NCBI RefSeq assembly: GCF_000622365.1
Contig: NZ_JASC01000002.1
Location: 173,501-237,500 of the forward strand
DNA length: 64,000 bases
Reading direction: 5' to 3'
Source: Sulfitobacter noctilucae
GTDB lineage: Bacteria; Pseudomonadota; Alphaproteobacteria; Rhodobacterales; Rhodobacteraceae
Below the pieces are notes generated by a model. It was not told the DNA's origin. It saw nothing but the letters and a program-made list of their open reading frames with translations, and ran no database searches. Within the stretch, counting starts at the first letter, position 1, and every line of letters begins with the position of its first letter. The position numbers and the translations under genes were made by a program. Positions 1-8,747 of the stretch are shown in pieces.

Positions 1-1
1 C

Positions 2-847
2 CCCAAGGATCTGGCGCACAATACCCGCGAGCTGGCCGCAGGCTTTATCGCTTCGGGCGTATCGCCGGAGAAATCCATCCTGATCAACCAGTCCCAGGTC
101 CCCGAACATGCGCAGCTCGGCTGGATTTTCAATTGCGTGGCCCGCATGGGCTGGATGGGCCGCATGACACAGTTCAAGGACAAGGCCGGTAAGAACACCG
201 AGAATGTATCGCTGGGCCTCTTCGCCTATCCTGCGCTGATGGCGGCCGACATCCTTGTCTATCACGCGACCCATGTGCCGGTGGGCGAGGACCAGAAACA
301 GCATCTTGAGCTGACCCGCGACATCGCGGCCAAGTTCAATCACGACTACGGGGTTGATTTCTTCCCGATGACCGAGCCGGTGATCGAGGGTGCCGCGACG
401 CGTGTGATGTCCTTGCGGGACGGCTCCAAGAAGATGTCAAAGTCCGATCCGTCGGATGCCAGCCGCATCAACATGACCGATGACGCCGATGCCATCGCCA
501 AGAAAATCCGCAAAGCCAAGACCGACCCCGATGCCCTGCCCTCCGAGGTGGATGGTCTCAAGGACCGGCCAGAGGCGCGCAATCTGGTGAACATCTATGC
601 AGGCCTGAACGAGCAGTCGGTCGAAGAGGTGTTGCGTGATGTGGGCGGACAACAGTTCGGCACGTTCAAGCCGGCTTTGGCCGAGCTTGCGGTCGCCAAA
701 CTCTCGCCCATCTCGACCGAGATGGCGCGGCTTATGGCTGACCCCGCCGAGATTGACCGTATTCTTGCAAGAGGTGCCGGTCAGGCCCGTGAGATCGCAA
801 CGCCGATCCTGAAGAAAACCTATGAGATCGTGGGCATGGTTGGCTAA
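2..847 (+). CDS. trpS: Tryptophan--tRNA ligase, C-terminal part (cut by window edge)
   Basis: Charges tRNA-Trp with tryptophan in the cytoplasm (class I aminoacyl-tRNA synthetase). The frame is open from base 2, so the N-terminus with the HIGH-type motif lies outside the window. Visible family landmarks are the segment around [17 protein letters not shown], the [13 protein letters not shown] region and the KMSKS loop ([14 protein letters not shown], about bases 430-470), followed by the helical C-terminal anticodon-binding part ending TYEIVGMVG. It is the only gene here cut by the left edge. The next gene on the same strand starts 109 bases downstream; I see no clear terminator between them. 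Confidence 0.97.
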   Translation, partial: PKDLAHNTRELAAGFIASGVSPEKSILINQSQVPEHAQLGWIFNCVARMGWMGRMTQFKDKAGKNTENVSLGLFAYPALMAADILVYHATHVPVGEDQKQHLELTRDIAAKFNHDYGVDFFPMTEPVIEGAATRVMSLRDGSKKMSKSDPSDASRINMTDDADAIAKKIRKAKTDPDALPSEVDGLKDRPEARNLVNIYAGLNEQSVEEVLRDVGGQQFGTFKPALAELAVAKLSPISTEMARLMADPAEIDRILARGAGQAREIATPILKKTYEIVGMVG

Positions 848-956
848 GCCAGCCCGTCAAAGGCTGTGGTGCCCTGCCAAAGCTCCCTTCTTTTGGTCTT
901 ATGGACAAACCTGAAGCACTGCGCCACCTTCGGCGCATTGCAAGAAAGGACATCAC

Positions 957-2063
957 ATGAGCACGGGATTTTTCTGGGACGAACGCTGTTTCTGGCATGC
1001 GGGCGGGAATTACGCTTTTACGATGCATATCGGCGGACTGGTGCAGCCCTTGGCCGCTGGCGGTATCCCCGAAAACCCTGAAACCAAGCGGCGGTTAAAG
1101 AACCTGATGGATGTGACCGGCCTGACTGCCGAGCTTGCGATGCAGGGCGCCCCCGCTGCGACGCGCGAGATGCTGGAGCGGGTGCATCCGGTGTCCTATC
1201 TCGATGCTTTCAAAGCCATGTCCGACGCAGGCGGCGGAGAGATCGGGCATCATGCACCCTTTGCCAGCGGCGGCTACGAGATTGCCGCTGTGTCCGCCGG
1301 GCTGGCGGTGGGCGCGGTGGATGCTGTGGCCTCTGGGACCCTCGACAATGCCTATGCGCTCAGCCGCCCGCCCGGGCACCACTGCGAAGCGGATGGCCCT
1401 GCGGGTTTCTGCCTGCTCGCCAATATCGCGATTGCCATTGAGGCCGCGCGCGCCAAGGGGTTGGTCAAACGTGTGGCGGTGGTGGATTGGGATGTGCACC
1501 ATGGCAACGGCACCGAGGCGATTTTCTATGACCGCGACGAAGTGCTGACCCTCTCGATGCATCAGGACGGCAATTACCCCATCACCTCTGGTGCTTTGAA
1601 AGATCGAGGGCGCGGTGCAGGCGAGGGTTATAACATCAACCTCCCGATGCACGCGGGCTCTGGCCACAATGCCTATCTACACGCAATGGACCGCGTCGTG
1701 ATCCCCGCGCTTGAAGCCTACAAGCCCGATATGATCATCGTCGCCTGTGGCTATGACGCGGCGGTGGTGGACCCGCTGGCGCGGATGCAGGCGATGGCCG
1801 AGACCTTTGGAGTGATGACAACGCGCATCAAAGATGCGGCAGAACGGCTCTGCGACGGCAAGCTGGTGCTGGTGCATGAGGGCGGCTATTCCGAAGTCTA
1901 TGTGCCGTTTTGCGGCCATGCCACGCTGACCGCTTTGTCAGGCAGCCGCATTGAAGCGCCTGATCCGATGGCCCCCGGCTTGAAACCGCGCCAGCCTTCC
2001 CCCACCTTTGATGCATTCCTACGCCAGTCAATCGACGATATGGCCCTGCAACTGGAGCTTTGA
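957..2063 (+). CDS. Histone deacetylase family protein (class II HDAC / acetylpolyamine amidohydrolase-like)
   Basis: 368 residues, the usual size for bacterial arginase/deacetylase-fold hydrolases that remove acetyl groups from lysines or polyamines using Zn. Visible catalytic signatures: RPPGHHCEADGPAGFC near residue 136 (the tandem active-site His), DWDVHHGNGT near 177 (Asp and His zinc ligands) and CGYDAA near 264 (second Asp ligand). The start at 957 is preceded by AAGAAAGGA at good spacing. The substrate cannot be told from sequence; bacterial members include acetoin utilisation proteins and acetylpolyamine amidohydrolases. A nitroreductase-family gene follows after only 4 bases, so the two are probably co-transcribed. 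Confidence 0.93.
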   Translation: MSTGFFWDERCFWHAGGNYAFTMHIGGLVQPLAAGGIPENPETKRRLKNLMDVTGLTAELAMQGAPAATREMLERVHPVSYLDAFKAMSDAGGGEIGHHAPFASGGYEIAAVSAGLAVGAVDAVASGTLDNAYALSRPPGHHCEADGPAGFCLLANIAIAIEAARAKGLVKRVAVVDWDVHHGNGTEAIFYDRDEVLTLSMHQDGNYPITSGALKDRGRGAGEGYNINLPMHAGSGHNAYLHAMDRVVIPALEAYKPDMIIVACGYDAAVVDPLARMQAMAETFGVMTTRIKDAAERLCDGKLVLVHEGGYSEVYVPFCGHATLTALSGSRIEAPDPMAPGLKPRQPSPTFDAFLRQSIDDMALQLEL

Positions 2064-2067
2064 TCTA

Positions 2068-2646
2068 ATGCCAGAGTTGAACGCGCAAGCGTTACATTTC
2101 CTGCAAACCCGCCGCTCGCGGCCCGCCAAGACTTTGGGCCAGCCAGTGCCGGACAGACTGGCGCTGGAGCCGCTACTGACGGCTGCGGCCCGTACGCCGG
2201 ACCACGGCAAGCTGGAGCCCTGGCGTTTTATCGTCGTGGAAAAGCCTGCGATGGCGCGGTTGGCCGATGTGGCAGAGGCCCGCGGTGTGGCCTTGGGATT
2301 GGATGCCGAACAAATTGCCAAAGGGCGCAATCAATTCGACACCGGTAATCTTGCAGTGGTTGTGGTTGAGGTTCAAAAGCCCTCGGCCAAGATACCGGCG
2401 CTGGAACAGACGTATTCCGCCGGTGCGGTCTGTTTGGCGCTGCTGAATGCGGCGCTTGCAGCTGGATGGGGCGCCAACTGGCTTAGCGGTTGGGCCAGCC
2501 ATGACCGTGGGTTCATGGAAGAGGGTTTGGGCCTTGCCCCGCACGAATGCATCGCTGGACTGATCCACATCGGCACCGAAACCGCCGCCCCGCCAGAGCG
2601 CCCGCGCCCGGATATCCAAGGGATCACCACGTGGCTATCGGACTGA
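2068..2646 (+). CDS. Nitroreductase family protein
   Basis: 192 residues. FMN-dependent NAD(P)H oxidoreductases of this family reduce nitro or quinone compounds; the physiological substrate here is unknown. Family features are the N-terminal FLQTRRSRP segment (FMN phosphate contact), TPDHGKLEPWRFIVV, and the C-terminal AAGWGANWLSGW and GLIHIGT segments, closest in feel to the short YdjA-like branch. I chose ATG 2068, not the upstream in-frame ATG at 2008, because the latter lies deep inside the deacetylase gene. The 3' end overlaps the start of the next gene (GTG 2631), so the three genes form a tight operon. Confidence 0.9.
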   Translation: MPELNAQALHFLQTRRSRPAKTLGQPVPDRLALEPLLTAAARTPDHGKLEPWRFIVVEKPAMARLADVAEARGVALGLDAEQIAKGRNQFDTGNLAVVVVEVQKPSAKIPALEQTYSAGAVCLALLNAALAAGWGANWLSGWASHDRGFMEEGLGLAPHECIAGLIHIGTETAAPPERPRPDIQGITTWLSD

Positions 2647-3338
2647 TCTTTCGGTCATTTATACTGGCTGTCAGCCAGCTTTCCGATCCGCGCTTTCGCC
2701 GGGTCTTTGCCCTTGGCGTAGTGCTGTCTTTGGTGTTGTTGATCGGCTTTACCGCCGGTTTTGCAGGATTCACCGACTGGATCACACCTGAAGAAGTCTG
2801 GCTGCCTGTCTTGGGCGAAGTCACATGGATTGATGATTTGCTATCCTGGGGCGCGGTGTTCTTGCTGCTGTTTTTGTCGATATTTCTGATGATACCCGTC
2901 GCTTCTACCATCACATCCATGTTTCTGGATGAAGTGGCAGATGCGGTCGAAGTCGCGCACTTTCCCCAACTGCCAGCGCCCCAGTCGGTGTCCTGGGGGG
3001 ATGCGATCCGTGATACGGTGAACTTCTTTGGCGTTCTGGTGGCGGCAAACCTCGTGGCCATCGTCCTATATATCTTCCTTGCACCATTGGCCCTGTTCAT
3101 CTTTTGGGGACTGAACGGATTTTTGCTGGGCCGGGAATATTTCACCATGGTCGCGATCCGGCGCGTTGGCCGGACAGAGGCAAAGCAGCTCAGGGCGAAA
3201 TTCAGCGGCACGATCTGGGTCGCGGGTGTGCTGATGGCGATGCCGTTGTCAGTGCCGCTGTTGAACCTATTGGTTCCGATTATCGGCGCTGCAACATTTA
3301 CTCATCTATTTCACGGCCTGACCACGCGCCAGCTCTAA
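2631..3338 (+). CDS. EI24 / CysZ-like integral membrane protein
   Basis: 235 residues with about four strongly hydrophobic segments (around residues 20-45, 65-90, 140-170 and 205-225) and the EI24/CysZ-type pattern FLLGREYFTMVAIRR in the third quarter. CysZ proteins take up sulfate, but many alphaproteobacterial EI24 members have no proven substrate, so I do not assign transport of sulfate. GTG 2631 is chosen because it overlaps the nitroreductase end by 16 bases and the protein then begins VAIGLIFRSF, matching the family start. Its 3' end overlaps the convergent DUF1467 gene by about 40 bases. Confidence 0.85.
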   Translation: MAIGLIFRSFILAVSQLSDPRFRRVFALGVVLSLVLLIGFTAGFAGFTDWITPEEVWLPVLGEVTWIDDLLSWGAVFLLLFLSIFLMIPVASTITSMFLDEVADAVEVAHFPQLPAPQSVSWGDAIRDTVNFFGVLVAANLVAIVLYIFLAPLALFIFWGLNGFLLGREYFTMVAIRRVGRTEAKQLRAKFSGTIWVAGVLMAMPLSVPLLNLLVPIIGAATFTHLFHGLTTRQL

Positions 3339-3591
3339 ACAGGCTTTCCACATCATCAACGCTGATCCATTCCGACAGGATCACCGTGGCCGCGATGGCC
3401 CAAAGGATCGCCGCAACAACGGTGGTCCAGAACGCTTTCTTGCGCAGGTGGTGATGTTCGGGAGATCCGGCATGGGTGCCGGGTACGATGTCGTTCAAAT
3501 CACCCTGGGTTTGCACACGGATCGGCAGCGCGATCAGGAAACACATCGCCCATATGACCGCATAGAGAACCAGCCCTGATACAACACCCAT
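3298..3591 (-). CDS. DUF1467 family membrane protein
   Basis: 97 residues with two transmembrane helices (about 5-25 and 53-73) separated by a hydrophilic loop containing PGTHAGSPEHH. This small family is typical of alphaproteobacteria and is very often found directly downstream of methylmalonyl-CoA epimerase, as here (3-base gap). Function unknown. The C-terminal residues overlap the end of the convergent EI24 gene. Confidence 0.88.
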   Translation of the reverse strand: MGVVSGLVLYAVIWAMCFLIALPIRVQTQGDLNDIVPGTHAGSPEHHHLRKKAFWTTVVAAILWAIAATVILSEWISVDDVESLFRAGAWSGREIDE

Positions 3592-3594
3592 TGT

Positions 3595-3999
3595 TCAGAC
3601 CTGCTCAAGCTCGACCAAGGCACCGTTAAAGTCCTTAGGATGCAGAAAAAGCACAGGCTTGCCATGCGCGCCAATTTTGGGCTCTCCGGTGCCCAGCACG
3701 CGTGCGCCGGTGGATTTCAGATGGTCGCGGGCCGCGATGATATCGTCGACTTCGTAGCAGATGTGATGAATGCCGCCCGCCGGGTTTTTCTCGAGAAAGC
3801 CGTTGATCGGGCTGTCATCACCCAAGGGATACAGCAGTTCAATCTTGGTGTTTGGCAGTTCGATAAAGATCACCGTCACACCGTGGTCGGGTTCGTCCTG
3901 GGGGGCCCCAACGTTGGCACCCAATGCGTTGCGATATTGATCTGCGGCGGCCTCAAGGTCAGGCACGGCAATGGCAACATGGTTCAATCTTCCGATCAT
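3595..3999 (-). CDS. mce: Methylmalonyl-CoA epimerase
   Basis: 134 residues, a single glyoxalase/VOC-fold domain. It interconverts the (R) and (S) forms of methylmalonyl-CoA, linking propionyl-CoA carboxylation to methylmalonyl-CoA mutase. Landmarks are LNHVAIAVPDLEAA at the N-terminus (first metal His), ELLYPLGDDSPINGFL in the middle, and GGIHHICYEVDD plus LHPKDFNGALVELEQV with the remaining metal ligands. The start MIGRLNHV at 3999 is preferred over an upstream ATG at 4023 because GAGGAGCT precedes it. The gene is divergent from the response regulator at 4128, leaving about 128 bases for two promoters. Confidence 0.95.
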   Translation of the reverse strand: MIGRLNHVAIAVPDLEAAADQYRNALGANVGAPQDEPDHGVTVIFIELPNTKIELLYPLGDDSPINGFLEKNPAGGIHHICYEVDDIIAARDHLKSTGARVLGTGEPKIGAHGKPVLFLHPKDFNGALVELEQV

Positions 4000-4127
4000 C
4001 GGGACAGCTCCTCGGGCTTGCAAGTATCAGCCCGGTTATGGCGTTCAGAAACCCGAAGGGCAATGCGTCACGTTAACTCCCTGTTAGCCACCCTTGGGTA
4101 ACGATAGGGCTCTGCAACCTGGAGGCT

Positions 4128-4850
4128 ATGATGGATACGAATGACCCTTTCGCGGCAAATATCCCCGCGCCAACTGCCGCGCGCCCGCTACTGGGGCTGA
4201 CCGTCCTTGTCGTGGAAGACAGCCGTTTCGCTTGCGAAGCAATGCGCCTTTTATGCCTGCGCTCTGGTGCGCGAATCAGACGGGCGGATTGCTTGCGGTC
4301 GGCCCGGCGGCACTTTCGGGTGTATCGCCCTTCGGTTGTGATCATCGACCTTGGGCTGCCAGACGGCAATGGTGCCGAATTGATCGAAGAACTGAATGAG
4401 GCAAGCCCCCGTGTGGAGGGTATTCTTGCCATCTCCGGTGACCGTCATCTTGAAGCTGCAGCGATGGCTGCAGGGGCGGACGGGTTTATGGAGAAACCAA
4501 TCCTGTCGCTTGGCGAGTTTCAGGAGAAGATTTTGGCGATGCTGCCTCCCGAACGACACCCCAAAGGACCACGGCAGGTGGATAATTCAGCCATTCTGCC
4601 GGACAGGCTCGCCTACCGTGATGATATGGCCCATATCGCGGATGTACTGGATGAGCAGATAACGGAACATATCCTCGACTATGTCGCGCAATTCCTAAGC
4701 GGTGTCGCCCGTTCAGCTGGTGACAGGGTGTTGGAGGACGCAGCCAAGGCGCTGGCAGAAAAGCGGGCGATGGGCAAGACCGCCGCATCTGAAACCGCAA
4801 AGATTGCCGGCTTGATCCAGAACCGACTGTCCGAGAGCGTTGCGATCTAG
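4128..4850 (+). CDS. Response regulator with REC domain and uncharacterised C-terminal part
   Basis: 240 residues. The N-terminal half is a CheY-like receiver: acidic pair VVEDS near residue 30, phosphoacceptor Asp in IIDLGLPDGNG near 74, conserved Ser in AISGDR and Lys in MEKP. The C-terminal half (about 140-240) is helical and shows no recognisable DNA-binding or cyclase domain, so the output is unclear. No histidine kinase gene is adjacent. GGAGG lies just upstream of two consecutive ATG codons (4128, 4131); either could be used. Confidence 0.87.
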   Translation: MMDTNDPFAANIPAPTAARPLLGLTVLVVEDSRFACEAMRLLCLRSGARIRRADCLRSARRHFRVYRPSVVIIDLGLPDGNGAELIEELNEASPRVEGILAISGDRHLEAAAMAAGADGFMEKPILSLGEFQEKILAMLPPERHPKGPRQVDNSAILPDRLAYRDDMAHIADVLDEQITEHILDYVAQFLSGVARSAGDRVLEDAAKALAEKRAMGKTAASETAKIAGLIQNRLSESVAI

Positions 4851-4950
4851 GGACGTGGAAAATAGTCGTATGAGGTAAAAGAGCGACTGCGCGCCTGTCC
4901 CCTCTGCTTCAAATGCGCCCGAGCCAACGTGCCTACATCCTAGCGGACCA

Positions 4951-5685
4951 CTAAGGATCAAGTGCGGGGTCGCTTGAGACCCGAACAAGCCGGGTCAGAT
5001 CGCCCAGACGCTCGCGCTGTTGGCCTTTTGCATCAAAATTACTGGGGGCCAACCATGCCTCAAAGGCTTCTTTCAACGCGGGCCATTCCGCATCAATAAT
5101 GGCGAACCATGCGGTATCGCGGTTGCGTCCTTTAACGACCGCCGCTTGGCGGAACACCCCTTCAAAACTGAACCCAAGTCGCTGAGCAGCTACGCGGGAG
5201 GGCAGGTTGAGGGCATTACACTTCCATTCATACCGCCGGTAGCCCGCATCAAAGGCCCACTTCATCATCAGATACATCGCCTCAGTCGACGCACGGGTGC
5301 GCTGCAACGAGGGGCTATAGCTGATAAAACCAACCTCGATAGATCCCGCATCGGGGCTGACGCGCAGAAAGCTAGCCACACCCTCCCACTGATCGGTTTC
5401 CAGATTGCGTATAGCAAGAAAGTAAGGGTCCGGCTTGCCCTCATGATCGCGCACCCACCTATGGTACTGCGCCGCCGAGGAAAACGGGCCGTTCGGCATA
5501 TAATCCCAAATCTCGTCGTGACCTGCATAGGCACGATACAAGAGTGCTGCGTGTTCTTCGGCAGAAAGCGGGGCGAGTTCTGCGAAACTTCCGCGAAGCC
5601 GGATTTTGTCCGGTGCCGGCGGCGGCGTCCAGTGGGGCAACAAAGCGCCAAGCGGACGCGAAGAGGATTTATCCTGGGTCATCAA
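4951..5685 (-). CDS. GNAT family N-acetyltransferase (RimJ/RimL-like)
   Basis: 244 residues. Acetyl-CoA-dependent N-acetyltransferase of the Acetyltransf_3 type; the substrate is not predictable. Visible are the segment GSIEVGFISYSPSLQRTRASTE, resembling motif A (the acetyl-CoA contacting loop), and the later NLPSRVAAQRLGFSFEGVFR segment, typical of RimJ/RimL proteins. The family normally ends about 30 residues earlier; the extra tail is polar. It is divergent from the small pilin gene at 5848 across a 162-base gap. Confidence 0.88.
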   Translation of the reverse strand: MMTQDKSSSRPLGALLPHWTPPPAPDKIRLRGSFAELAPLSAEEHAALLYRAYAGHDEIWDYMPNGPFSSAAQYHRWVRDHEGKPDPYFLAIRNLETDQWEGVASFLRVSPDAGSIEVGFISYSPSLQRTRASTEAMYLMMKWAFDAGYRRYEWKCNALNLPSRVAAQRLGFSFEGVFRQAAVVKGRNRDTAWFAIIDAEWPALKEAFEAWLAPSNFDAKGQQRERLGDLTRLVRVSSDPALDP

Positions 5686-5847
5686 ACCACGTTAGGGCCA
5701 AGTTTACGCCGCGCCAAGCCCTTAAAATACAACACAAGTTGCAAGAATTATCCCCGTTCTGAACGCAGGCACCGCATAAATCCGCCACACAAATATAGGA
5801 TGATCTGGGCAGAGCAAGGCACCCCCTGCCTGCAGAGGAGAGACAAA

Positions 5848-6030
5848 ATGATGACCACAAAGCTCAAGCGTTTTTGCAAAGACACATCCGGCGCCGTCAC
5901 GGTCGACTGGATTGTATTGACCGCAGCCGTGGTGGCCCTCGCGGCGATGACGGTGACCGTTTTGCAGTCCGGATCGGAAGGCCTGGCAGAAAACACCGGC
6001 GATTTTATGATTGATCAAAATTTCTTTTGA
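5848..6030 (+). CDS. Small Flp-like pilin / single-helix membrane protein
   Basis: 60 residues: a short basic head, then SGAVTVDWIVLTAAVVALAAM, a single hydrophobic helix, and a polar tail. This is the look of Flp/Fap-type pilins that are cut by a prepilin peptidase after Gly, but the usual Glu at +5 is Asp here. No tad/cpa assembly genes are in the window, so it is a stand-alone copy. The start at 5848 is set by GAGGAGA upstream and by the size of related proteins; a longer in-frame extension upstream is antisense to the acetyltransferase and is not believed. Confidence 0.72.
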   Translation: MMTTKLKRFCKDTSGAVTVDWIVLTAAVVALAAMTVTVLQSGSEGLAENTGDFMIDQNFF

Positions 6031-6039
6031 TCAGAGCGG

Positions 6040-7197
6040 TTAGCGCAGCAAACCCGGATCCGAGCCCATTTGCAGACCGGGAAAGACGCTTGTTTCAAGG
6101 GTACTGCGGTCAAGGCCCGTCAGCCCGCGCATGATCCATGCCGCAGGTGCGCGTACATCGGCGGTCGGCATCAAATCACGCTCTTGGTACAGGTTTGCCG
6201 GGTCAAGGCCCGGCCAGCGCCCCATTACCTGCCCGCCACGCACCGCACCACCGGCCATGACCATCAGCCCGGCTGTGCCATGATCCGTCCCGCCTGTGCC
6301 GTTTTCCCGCGCCGTCCGTCCAAATTCCGTCATCGCGATCACAGCCGTCTTGCCCCAGACATCCGCGCCCACGCCGCTGCGCAAAGTCAGCAGAGTTTCG
6401 GATAGCTGTTGCAAGCTACGAGGCAGCGACCGGTCCTGCCGCCGATGCGTGTCCCATCCATTCAGGGAAAAGGCCGCAATGCGGGCCGAACCGCGCAAAC
6501 GATCGGCGGCAAACCTTGCGACTTTCTGATGAGCCCTCCCCCCGCCTCCGCCCGGCGCAGTGGAGTCTGACAGCATCTGGGCTTCTGCGACTGCGGCATG
6601 CAGGGCCGGGTCGTCTTCCATCACCAATTCGGCAAGACGCAGGGCGGCGGGGCTGAGCGTGAGACGCGCATCAGGCGCCCAATTGGCCACCGCCGCATCA
6701 CCGTTCAGCACACGGATATCATTATTCCCAATGGCATAGGCGGTATCGGCCCGCACATCGGGCATCACCTGTAACATCCGGTTCAACCATCCCCCCCGCG
6801 CAAATGCGCCGCGTGGATCAGTGCCGGCTTCCAGTATGTCCTGCCCGTCGAAATGGCTGCGCTTGTCCCGATAAGGAGTCGAGACAGCGTGGAAAAACCC
6901 TAGCTCTTCGCGCTGCCAAAGCGGCATCAACGGCGCAAGTGCGGGGTGCAACTGGAAGTAGCCGTCGAGATCGAGACCGAGATTTGCCGCAGCCAAAGTC
7001 GGACGCAAGGCGGCATAGGCCGGATCACCCACGGGGCGCACGACATCCAGCCCGTCCATCCCGCCGCGCAGGATGATCACGACCAGCCGTGCGTCCCAGG
7101 CGGCAGCAGCGAAGGTAACGGGCGTGGCCAGCGGGCTGGCAGCAAGCGAACATCCGATGAACGCGCTGCGGGCAAGGAAGTCTCGGCGTGAAATCAT
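6040..7197 (-). CDS. DUF1501 domain-containing protein (Tat-exported)
   Basis: 385 residues. It begins MISRRDFLARSAFIGC, a twin-arginine signal followed by a hydrophobic stretch, so export by Tat is likely. The body matches the DUF1501 (sulfatase/alkaline-phosphatase-like fold) family: ILRGGMDGLDVVRPVGD, DGYFQLHPALAPL and MTEFGRTARENGTGGTDHG with candidate metal-binding Asp/His. DUF1501 genes are typically paired with DUF1800 genes, as here (stop-to-start gap 11 bases). Function is unproven. The start at 7197 has a purine-rich GAAAGAGAG upstream; an alternative ATG at 7212 would overlap the upstream gene. Confidence 0.88.
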   Translation of the reverse strand: MISRRDFLARSAFIGCSLAASPLATPVTFAAAAWDARLVVIILRGGMDGLDVVRPVGDPAYAALRPTLAAANLGLDLDGYFQLHPALAPLMPLWQREELGFFHAVSTPYRDKRSHFDGQDILEAGTDPRGAFARGGWLNRMLQVMPDVRADTAYAIGNNDIRVLNGDAAVANWAPDARLTLSPAALRLAELVMEDDPALHAAVAEAQMLSDSTAPGGGGGRAHQKVARFAADRLRGSARIAAFSLNGWDTHRRQDRSLPRSLQQLSETLLTLRSGVGADVWGKTAVIAMTEFGRTARENGTGGTDHGTAGLMVMAGGAVRGGQVMGRWPGLDPANLYQERDLMPTADVRAPAAWIMRGLTGLDRSTLETSVFPGLQMGSDPGLLR

Positions 7198-7208
7198 GGG
7201 TCTCTCTT

Positions 7209-8591
7209 TCATCGGCGTTGAAACGCGGGAGAAGACAGGATGAGGCCAACCGCCACTGCACGGTTCTCGGCGGCCTGTGCGGCAAAGCGCACCGGCTTTG
7301 GCACACGGCCGCCCAGCGCATGATCAACGAACGTGCGGGGATCGGGCAGGTTTTGCATCAACCGGCTTGGCACGGTCATCGCCCAGTCCATCCGCGCCGA
7401 TATGCCCTGCGGTGTGATCCAGGCGGCGTCGGCCTCATCGAAACCGTCGGGACCACCGGGCGCGTACCACGGTTGCCCCATGCGCCTGAGAGGGCGGAAA
7501 AAGTGTTTGCGCACGTCAGAAAGACGCAGCTTTTCGAGCGCATCTGCGCCGATACCCAGCGTTCGCAAGCTGGCGCTGACGAACTCATCCGGCGTACGGA
7601 TATTGGGCGCGGTGGTGTCCCATGCGTCGGGGTGATTCAGCAAAGTAGCTGTGCAGGCCATTAGGTCGCCATCCGTATCAAGAAAGGCTTGGGTCACATG
7701 GGCGACCAAAGCCTTGCTTGGGGTATCGGACACAAAATGCACGCAAATCTTACGCGCCAGATGCGCTGCTGTGGCGGGATGATGGGCCAGATCGGTGAGC
7801 ACATCGCGGATGTGATCCATACTGGGCTTGGCGCCATAGGTGGCACCCAACACCGTCTCGCCCCCCGGTTCGGCCATTGCAGAGCGGAATTTGAACCCCC
7901 AGTCGCGGGTCGCCCCAAGGCCGGTGAAAAGCTCGGCCAATTCGCGTACGTCTTGCTGGGTGTATGGCCCACCCGCGCCCAAGGTGTGCAATTCCAGCAC
8001 TTCGCGCGCGAGGTTTTCGTTGAGACCGCGCACGCGGTCGTTGCGCCGGGCCAACCGGCTGTTCGGACCGGCAGAGGCGTTCTGATCGAGATAATGCAAC
8101 ATCAGCGGATGGGTCACGCAGGCGATCAGCATATCGGCAAAGCGGCCAGCGACATGCGGCCGAATGGTTTCATCCACGTAGGCGGGGTTCGCGTGGCTGA
8201 GGAGCAGGTTTTTGCCCCGTGCAGTGAAATGATCCGCCCAGAAAGCCACGAGGCGTTCGCGCAGACCATCGCGGGTGCTGATGCGGCGCAGCTGATGGCG
8301 GATGAACCACTGCGCATGTTCCTCGCGGGCTTCGCGGCGGATGTTCTGCGCTTTCTCGGCCGCGCTCTTACCTTCTTTGCTGTCCGGGTTGGCGCGCCCG
8401 AACCGCTGAAACCTGCGCCATAGAACGAAGGTGTCCTGTATGTGCCGGAAGGGCGGCAGGGGATATTCTGCCTGCGCGTGGTCAGGTCCGGCCAGCGCTG
8501 CCAACATGGTATCTAAAGATTCTGGGCCGCGCAGACCGATGCTGTGTCCATAACCGAAGCGGTGTTCTGCGAGGATAGGATCAAAGGACAA
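7209..8591 (-). CDS. DUF1800 domain-containing protein
   Basis: About 460 residues, partner of the DUF1501 protein. Family features: an N-terminal FDPILAEHRFGYG motif, the ARGLNENLAREVLELHTLG-like stretch (conserved NENLARE.LELHTLG) and YTQQDVRELAELFTGLG in the middle, then KICVHFVSD. Role unknown; the pair is often discussed as secreted or surface associated, but no clear signal peptide is visible. The start is uncertain: TTG 8591 matches the family N-terminus (LSFDPILAE), while an in-frame upstream codon at 8627 would add 12 residues. Confidence 0.85.
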   Translation of the reverse strand: MSFDPILAEHRFGYGHSIGLRGPESLDTMLAALAGPDHAQAEYPLPPFRHIQDTFVLWRRFQRFGRANPDSKEGKSAAEKAQNIRREAREEHAQWFIRHQLRRISTRDGLRERLVAFWADHFTARGKNLLLSHANPAYVDETIRPHVAGRFADMLIACVTHPLMLHYLDQNASAGPNSRLARRNDRVRGLNENLAREVLELHTLGAGGPYTQQDVRELAELFTGLGATRDWGFKFRSAMAEPGGETVLGATYGAKPSMDHIRDVLTDLAHHPATAAHLARKICVHFVSDTPSKALVAHVTQAFLDTDGDLMACTATLLNHPDAWDTTAPNIRTPDEFVSASLRTLGIGADALEKLRLSDVRKHFFRPLRRMGQPWYAPGGPDGFDEADAAWITPQGISARMDWAMTVPSRLMQNLPDPRTFVDHALGGRVPKPVRFAAQAAENRAVAVGLILSSPAFQRR

Positions 8592-8693
8592 AGGGAAACC
8601 TGTGTTACAGTCTTGGTCCCCTCTCATATAGGCGATCTTGGGCAGTGTTTCATCACTGCAATCGGTCGAACGCTATATTCCGCCCGTCGATCT

Positions 8694-8719
8694 GGAACCT
8701 GCATTGGCACTGCCGCGTT
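8694..8719 (+). promoter_or_regulatory. ECF-sigma-type promoter candidate for the hemerythrin gene
   Basis: GGAAC at 8694-8698, a 17-base spacer, then CGTT at 8716-8719, 28 bases before the ATG at 8748. This matches the GGAAC-N16/17-CGTT pattern of alphaproteobacterial extracytoplasmic-function (EcfG-like) sigma factors. Whether such a sigma factor exists in this organism is unknown, and many Rhodobacterales are reported to lack EcfG, so this is tentative. Confidence 0.35.
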
Positions 8720-8747
8720 TTACCAGATATATTTCAAAGGAAATCTC

